Source of the DNA: Enterobacteriaceae bacterium UBA5654
GTDB lineage: Bacteria; Pseudomonadota; Gammaproteobacteria; Enterobacterales; Enterobacteriaceae
Direction of reading: 5' to 3'
Assembly (NCBI GenBank): GCA_002421005.1
Contig: DIJC01000019.1
Coordinates: 44,308 to 108,307, forward strand
Length of the DNA: 64,000 nucleotides
The translations under genes were made by a program, and so were the position numbers. Positions 60,117-64,000 of this stretch are shown here, piece by piece; the stretch's first letter is position 1, and each line of letters starts with the position of its first letter. The notes under the pieces are model-generated. The model had not been told where the DNA came from, made no database searches, and saw only the letters and a list, made by a program, of their open reading frames with translations.

Positions 60117-60517
60117 TTTGCCGAAACGTTAAGCGCCGAGCCGACGCAAACGGCCTGACGGTAGCAACCCGGTGTGCCGCTGGTGACTTCACAGCTATGC
60201 AGCAGTACGGCATTGGCACGCATTTTGGATGCATTGATTTGCATACGCTTGCGGGCGGTCGGGATATTTGGCGGAGAATCCTGATTGGATGCCTGGCAGG
60301 ATTCGCCTGAAACTTCACCCAAATCGCGGAAAGGTTTTCCTACCAGCGCTTCCGCATCAGTATAGATTTTTACCGGCGCAGTATAAGCGGCTTTCGGTTT
60401 TGCGGGTTCCGCTTTTGGCGGGACTACGGTGCTTTGAGTGGGTTCAACGGGAGATCTGCTTAAAATGGAGCAGCCGCTTAACGTGAGTGCGACTAAACAG
60501 ATCGGTAAAGCACGCAT
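60113..60517 (-). CDS. rcsF: Outer-membrane stress sensor lipoprotein RcsF
   Basis: Signals outer-membrane and peptidoglycan damage to the Rcs phosphorelay through IgaA; its proline-rich linker threads through OMP barrels with the help of BamA. The 134-residue precursor has a lipobox ending LSGC at residue 16, the linker rich in P, K and A (VPPKAEPAKPKAAYTAP) and the globular domain with four cysteines that form two non-consecutive disulfides. BamA, its assembly partner, is encoded at 37.5 kb. Confidence 0.96.
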   Translation of the reverse strand: MRALPICLVALTLSGCSILSRSPVEPTQSTVVPPKAEPAKPKAAYTAPVKIYTDAEALVGKPFRDLGEVSGESCQASNQDSPPNIPTARKRMQINASKMRANAVLLHSCEVTSGTPGCYRQAVCVGSALNVSAK

Positions 60518-60572
60518 AATATTTCCTCAATGAATAATCAGGTGGTGAGCTATTGAATCAGGTGCTTGTAAA

Positions 60573-60599
60573 AATGACAAGACGGGCATGAGCCCGTCC
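60573..60599 (-). terminator. Terminator of metNIQ
   Basis: GACGGGC and GCCCGTC pair around a 4-base loop, about 26 bases after the metQ stop; on the minus strand TTGTCATTTTTAC follows. Confidence 0.8.
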
Positions 60600-60624
60600 T
60601 GAATGATATTACAGAGAGAAAAGA

Positions 60625-61440
60625 TTACCAGCCTTTAACCGCGCCGCCGTTAAAGACTTTATTGGCTTCCTGATAAACTTCATCGGACTGATACGCCTGG
60701 ACAAATTTCTTCACGTTCTCCGCGTCTTTATTATCTTCACGGGTGACGATCAGGTTTACGTAGGGGGAATCTTTGTCTTCAACAAAGATGCCGTCTTTTG
60801 CCGGGGTCAGACCAATCTGGCTGGCGTAGGTAGTGTTGATGACGGCCAGGGTGATTTGCGCATCGTCCAGCGATCGAGGCAACTGCGGTGCTTCCAGCTC
60901 AACCAGCTTCAGGTTTTTCGGATTTTCCGTAACGTCAAGTACGGTCGGCAGCAGGCCAACGCCGTCTTTCAGTTTGATCAGACCCTGTTTTTGCAGCAGC
61001 AGCAGGGAACGGCCGAGGTTGGTGGGATCGTTAGGAATGGCGACCTGCGAACCATTCTGTAGCTCATCCAGCGATTTGATTTTTTTCGAGTAGCCCGCGA
61101 TAGGGTAAACAAACGTGTTACCCGCCGCCGCCAGTTTGTAGCCGCGATCTTTAATCTGCTGATCCAGGTACGGTTTGTGCTGGAAGGCATTGGCGTCGAT
61201 ATCACCTTTGCTCAGCGCTTCGTTGGGCAGAACATAGTCATTAAACGTAACCAGTTCGACGTCCAGACCGTATTTCTCTTTCGCCACTTTCTGCGCGACT
61301 TCAGCAACCTGCTGTTCAGCGCCAACAATCACGCCGACTTTAATATGGTTCGGATCTTTTTCATCCTGGCCGCAACCGACCAGCGCCAGAGAACCGATTA
61401 ACGCACCGACTGCCGCAAAGGTTTTAAACTTGAACGTCAT
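60625..61440 (-). CDS. metQ: D/L-methionine-binding lipoprotein MetQ
   Basis: Substrate-binding component of the MetNIQ importer, anchored in the inner membrane by a lipid. The 271-residue precursor has a lipobox ending LVGC, followed by GQDEKDPNHIKVGVIVGAEQQVAEVA, and the NlpA-family blocks LVTFNDYVLPNEALSKGDIDANAFQHKPYLDQ and AIPNDPTNLGRSLLLLQ. It is the last gene of the operon, 38 bases after metI. Confidence 0.97.
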   Translation of the reverse strand: MTFKFKTFAAVGALIGSLALVGCGQDEKDPNHIKVGVIVGAEQQVAEVAQKVAKEKYGLDVELVTFNDYVLPNEALSKGDIDANAFQHKPYLDQQIKDRGYKLAAAGNTFVYPIAGYSKKIKSLDELQNGSQVAIPNDPTNLGRSLLLLQKQGLIKLKDGVGLLPTVLDVTENPKNLKLVELEAPQLPRSLDDAQITLAVINTTYASQIGLTPAKDGIFVEDKDSPYVNLIVTREDNKDAENVKKFVQAYQSDEVYQEANKVFNGGAVKGW

Positions 61441-61478
61441 ACTTTTTCCTTAACTTAGCGTATTAGTGTTGTGTGATG

Positions 61479-62132
61479 CTATTTATGAGTGACGGTCCGA
61501 ACGATACGATCGCCTGCGAACTGAATTAAATAAACCAGAACAACGAGTAATACCAGTACGGTATTCATTACCGTGGCGTTATACCCGATATAGCCATACT
61601 GGTAGCCAATCTGCCCAAGACCGCCAGCGCCCACCGCGCCGCCCATGGCAGAATAACCGACCAACGTAATAAGCGTAATGGTCGCCGCGTTGACCAGCCC
61701 CGGTCGTGCTTCCGGCAGCAGCACTTTACGCACGATTTGCATTGGCGTGGCACCCATCGCGCGTGACGCCTCAATCAGCCCGGCCGGAATTTCCAGCAAC
61801 GCGTTTTCCACCATCCGCGCAATAAAAGGTGCTGCGCCCACGGTTAGCGGGACAATCGCCGCCTGCAAACCGATGGAAGTGCCAACGATGACTCGGGTGA
61901 AAGGGATCATCCACACCAGTAAAATAATGAATGGAATGGAGCGGAAGATGTTTACCAGAGCGGATAGCATGCGGTAAAGCTTTGCGTTCTCAATAATTTG
62001 TCCAGGGCGCGTAACGTATAAAAGCACGCCGACCGGCAGACCAATCACAAAACCGAAGAAACCGGAAACAAATGTCATCGCCAGCGTCTCCCAGACGCCG
62101 CGTAACAGTAACCACATCATTGGCTCAGACAT
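61479..62132 (-). CDS. metI: Methionine ABC transporter permease MetI
   Basis: Inner-membrane permease with five predicted helices. The 217-residue protein contains the EAA coupling loop, here GLIEASRAMGATPMQIVRKVLLPEARPG, which contacts MetN. The start overlaps the metN end by 8 bases, so they are coupled. Length equals that of E. coli. Confidence 0.97.
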   Translation of the reverse strand: MSEPMMWLLLRGVWETLAMTFVSGFFGFVIGLPVGVLLYVTRPGQIIENAKLYRMLSALVNIFRSIPFIILLVWMIPFTRVIVGTSIGLQAAIVPLTVGAAPFIARMVENALLEIPAGLIEASRAMGATPMQIVRKVLLPEARPGLVNAATITLITLVGYSAMGGAVGAGGLGQIGYQYGYIGYNATVMNTVLVLLVVLVYLIQFAGDRIVRTVTHK

Positions 62133-63156
62133 AACCCAGTACCTCTACTTTTACATGATGTTCCTGCAACCAGGTTATGGCGGCTTGCGTATCTTGCTGC
62201 GCGCCGTGCATTTCCGTCAGCATAATGCCGAACTTGACGCCACCGGCATAATCCATCTGCGCGCTGATAATGTTGTTGTTGACGTTAAAGCGGCGCGCGG
62301 TTTCGGAAAGCAGCGGGGCATCAACGGACTGACCGGTAAATTCCATGCGCAGCATCGGCACGCTGTCGGCGGTCGGTTCCGTTTTGAGACGCACCAGATA
62401 ATCTTCCGGGATATCCAGATGTAGCGTGGACTGAATAAACTGCTGGGCCAGCGGCGTTTTCGGGTGCGAGAACACTTCGCTGACTTTATCCTGCTCAATG
62501 AGTTCGCCGTTGCTGATGACCGCCACGCAGTCACAGATGCGTTTGACGACATCCATCTCATGGGTGATCAGCAGAATGGTGAGCCCCAGACGACGGTTGA
62601 TATCTTTCAGCAATTCCAGAATGGATCGCGTGGTCGCCGGGTCAAGGGCGCTGGTGGCTTCATCACACAGCAGCACCTTCGGATTACTTGCCAGCGCCCG
62701 CGCAATGGCCACGCGCTGTTTTTGTCCGCCGGAAAGGTTAGCCGGATAGCTGTCATGTTTGTCGCTCAGGCCGACTAAATCGAGCAGCTCTTTAACGCGG
62801 CGGTTAATTTCTTCACGCGGCGTTGAGTCCAGCTCCAGCGGCAGCGCCACGTTGCCAAATACGGTACGGGAGGCCAGCAGATTAAAATGCTGGAAAATCA
62901 TGCCAATCTGACGGCGCGCTTTGGTCAGTGCGGCGTCTGACAGGGCCGTTAATTCCTGACCATCAACCTGCACGCTGCCTGCGGTCGGCCGCTCAAGTAA
63001 GTTTACGCAGCGGATGAGCGTACTTTTACCTGCACCGGATGCGCCAATGACGCCATAAATTTGTCCGGCAGGGATATGCAGGCTGACGTTATTCAGCGCC
63101 TGGATTGTGCGGTTTCCCTGCTGGAAGACTTTGGAGATACTTGAAAGTTTTATCAT
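62125..63156 (-). CDS. metN: Methionine ABC transporter ATPase MetN
   Basis: ATPase of the methionine importer. The 343-residue protein has Walker A GASGAGKST, signature LSGGQKQRVAIARAL, Walker B VLLCDEATSALDP and a C-terminal NIL (ACT-like) domain that binds methionine and shuts transport down (trans-inhibition). It is the first gene of metN-metI-metQ. The 188-base region upstream holds MetJ boxes and separates it from divergent gmhB. Confidence 0.97.
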   Translation of the reverse strand: MIKLSSISKVFQQGNRTIQALNNVSLHIPAGQIYGVIGASGAGKSTLIRCVNLLERPTAGSVQVDGQELTALSDAALTKARRQIGMIFQHFNLLASRTVFGNVALPLELDSTPREEINRRVKELLDLVGLSDKHDSYPANLSGGQKQRVAIARALASNPKVLLCDEATSALDPATTRSILELLKDINRRLGLTILLITHEMDVVKRICDCVAVISNGELIEQDKVSEVFSHPKTPLAQQFIQSTLHLDIPEDYLVRLKTEPTADSVPMLRMEFTGQSVDAPLLSETARRFNVNNNIISAQMDYAGGVKFGIMLTEMHGAQQDTQAAITWLQEHHVKVEVLGYV

Positions 63157-63232
63157 TGAGTAGTGGTAATCGCTCTGGGGTTAGCCGTGGCATTTTCTTC
63201 TGCCATAGACGGACATATGCCGTCAATTTGTT

Positions 63233-63264
63233 GGATGTTAAGGCATCCAGACGTCTAAATCAAT
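63233..63264 (-). promoter_or_regulatory. MetJ operator (tandem met boxes)
   Basis: AGACGTCT at 63249-63256 is a perfect met box. The neighbouring octamers TGGATGTT, AGGCATCC and AAATCAAT are imperfect copies in the same register, fitting cooperative binding of MetJ-SAM and repression of metNIQ when methionine is plentiful. Confidence 0.85.
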
Positions 63265-63344
63265 CGGGCTTTCTGCTTTCAGCACTTTAATGCCCGGCGA
63301 AACATGCGATACTAGCGGCACTTAACTTATTCAGGAGCAAAGCG

Positions 63345-63905
63345 GTGGCAAAATCCGTACCGGCTATTTTTCTCGATCGCGACGGCACGCTTAATGTCGA
63401 TCACGGTTACGTCCATGAAATTGATGCGTTTGAGTTTATTGATGGCGCCATAGACGCCATGCGTGAACTTAAAGAAATGGGATACCTGCTGGTACTGGTG
63501 ACTAATCAGTCTGGCATCGCACGCGGTAAGTTTACCGAAGAACAGTTTGAGACACTGACTGAATGGATGGACTGGTCGCTGGCGGACAGAGGTGTCGATT
63601 TTGATGGCATCTATTATTGCCCTCATCATCCACAGGGGAGCGTAGAAGAGTTCCGTCAGGTATGCGACTGCCGTAAGCCTCATCCGGGAATGCTGATCTC
63701 CGCGCGTGATTATCTGCACATTGATATGGCCGCTTCTTATATGGTTGGCGATAAACTGGAAGACATGCAGGCGGCAACGGCAGCAGATGTAGGAACAAAA
63801 GTGTTGGTCCGCACGGGTAAGCCAGTCACCGAAGAGGCCGAAAAAGCCGCAGATTGGGTGATTAACAGCCTTGCAGAGCTGCCAGCTGCGATCAAAAAGC
63901 GCTAA
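63345..63905 (+). CDS. gmhB: D-glycero-beta-D-manno-heptose-1,7-bisphosphate 7-phosphatase
   Basis: HAD-family phosphatase of ADP-heptose synthesis for the LPS inner core. The 186-residue protein has the nucleophile motif FLDRDGTLNVDHGYVHE, VTNQSGIARGKF and the zinc loop CPHHPQGSVEEFRQVCDCRKPHPG, and MVGDKLEDMQAA for magnesium. It ends AIKKR, about five residues before the E. coli C-terminus. The start is GTG after CAGGAG. It lies just upstream of an rRNA operon, as in E. coli. Confidence 0.96.
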   Translation: MAKSVPAIFLDRDGTLNVDHGYVHEIDAFEFIDGAIDAMRELKEMGYLLVLVTNQSGIARGKFTEEQFETLTEWMDWSLADRGVDFDGIYYCPHHPQGSVEEFRQVCDCRKPHPGMLISARDYLHIDMAASYMVGDKLEDMQAATAADVGTKVLVRTGKPVTEEAEKAADWVINSLAELPAAIKKR

Positions 63906-63960
63906 AAGCAGGCGTTATGTTCAAAAGGTGAGCGGTTGGAAGAAAAATGCATATTTCCGC

Positions 63961-63988
63961 TTGTCTTCCTGAGTCGACCCCCTATAAT
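63961..63988 (+). promoter_or_regulatory. rRNA operon P1 promoter
   Basis: TTGTCT is followed after 16 bases by a perfect TATAAT and then the GC-rich discriminator GCGCCTCC, the hallmark of rrn P1 promoters. An A/T-rich UP-element-like run lies just upstream (about 63935-63957). Its place after gmhB corresponds to rrnH of E. coli. The rRNA genes lie beyond the window. Confidence 0.9.
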
Positions 63989-64000
63989 GCGCCTCCATCG

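Noticed and set aside
63208..63224. Palindrome-like GACGGACATATGCCGTC in the metN leader
   Set aside because: It has some similarity to met boxes but is out of register with the perfect AGACGTCT site; too weak to call as a separate operator.
1..64000. Search for mobile elements, CRISPR arrays, tRNA and toxin-antitoxin genes
   Set aside because: No transposase, integrase, spaced repeats, cloverleaf or toxin-antitoxin pair was recognised; synteny with E. coli is unbroken apart from the chitinase gene and the lost yaeI.

Overview
This window is a chromosomal core segment of an enterobacterium (Enterobacteriaceae, close to Citrobacter, Salmonella, Enterobacter and Escherichia). Nearly every protein is recognisable as the ortholog of an E. 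coli K-12 gene, usually with the same length, and the order gluQ-dksA-sfsA-thpR / hrpB-mrcB-fhuACDB / hemL / clcA-erpA ... proS-trmO-rcsF-metQIN / gmhB-rrn is the order known from E. coli minutes 3-5. The sequence alone does not fix the genus. I see no insertion sequence, prophage, integrase, CRISPR array, tRNA or rRNA body. The window opens at the last codons of gluQ and closes inside a ribosomal RNA P1 promoter.

Layout. 1-2.8 kb (minus): gluQ, dksA, sfsA, thpR. 2.9-14.1 kb (plus): helicase hrpB, PBP1b mrcB, then the Fur-controlled ferrichrome operon fhuA-fhuC-fhuD-fhuB. 14.1-15.4 kb (minus): hemL. 15.6-17.4 kb (plus): clcA, erpA. 17.4-19.5 kb (minus): yadS, btuF, mtn. 19.6-24.0 kb (plus): dgt, degP with CpxR and sigma-E control, cdaR. 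24.0-29.3 kb (minus): yaeH, a decayed yaeI, dapD, glnD, map. 29.4-49.2 kb (plus): the long housekeeping and envelope block rpsB-tsf-pyrH-frr-dxr-uppS-cdsA-rseP-bamA-skp-lpxD-fabZ-lpxA-lpxB-rnhB-dnaE-accA. 49.3-55.1 kb (plus): a secreted GH19 chitinase, ldcC, yaeR, tilS. 55.2-55.6 kb (minus): rof, yaeP. 55.8-57.5 kb (plus): yaeQ, arfB, nlpE. 57.6-63.2 kb (minus): proS, trmO, rcsF, metQ, metI, metN. 63.3-64 kb (plus): gmhB and an rrn P1 promoter.

How the genes work together. The central block joins translation (S2, EF-Ts, ribosome recycling factor), isoprenoid and lipid-carrier synthesis (Dxr, UppS), phospholipid precursor synthesis (CdsA), outer-membrane assembly (BamA, Skp), lipid A synthesis (LpxD, LpxA, LpxB), fatty acid synthesis (FabZ, AccA) and replication (DnaE). 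Envelope stress is represented at several levels: RseP activates sigma-E, a perfect sigma-E promoter and a CpxR box precede degP, and NlpE and RcsF are the outer-membrane sensors of the Cpx and Rcs pathways. Iron, B12 and methionine uptake are encoded by fhu, btuF and metNIQ.

Most notable points: (1) a degraded yaeI phosphoesterase between dapD and yaeH; (2) FhuA with its long phage-binding loop replaced by a short cysteine-free one; (3) a strong promoter followed about 40 bp later by an intrinsic terminator between dxr and uppS, predicting a small RNA or attenuated leader; (4) palindromic operator-like sites before cdaR and before yaeP; (5) a three-domain chitinase inserted between accA and ldcC. 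I found no clearly undescribed multi-gene system.
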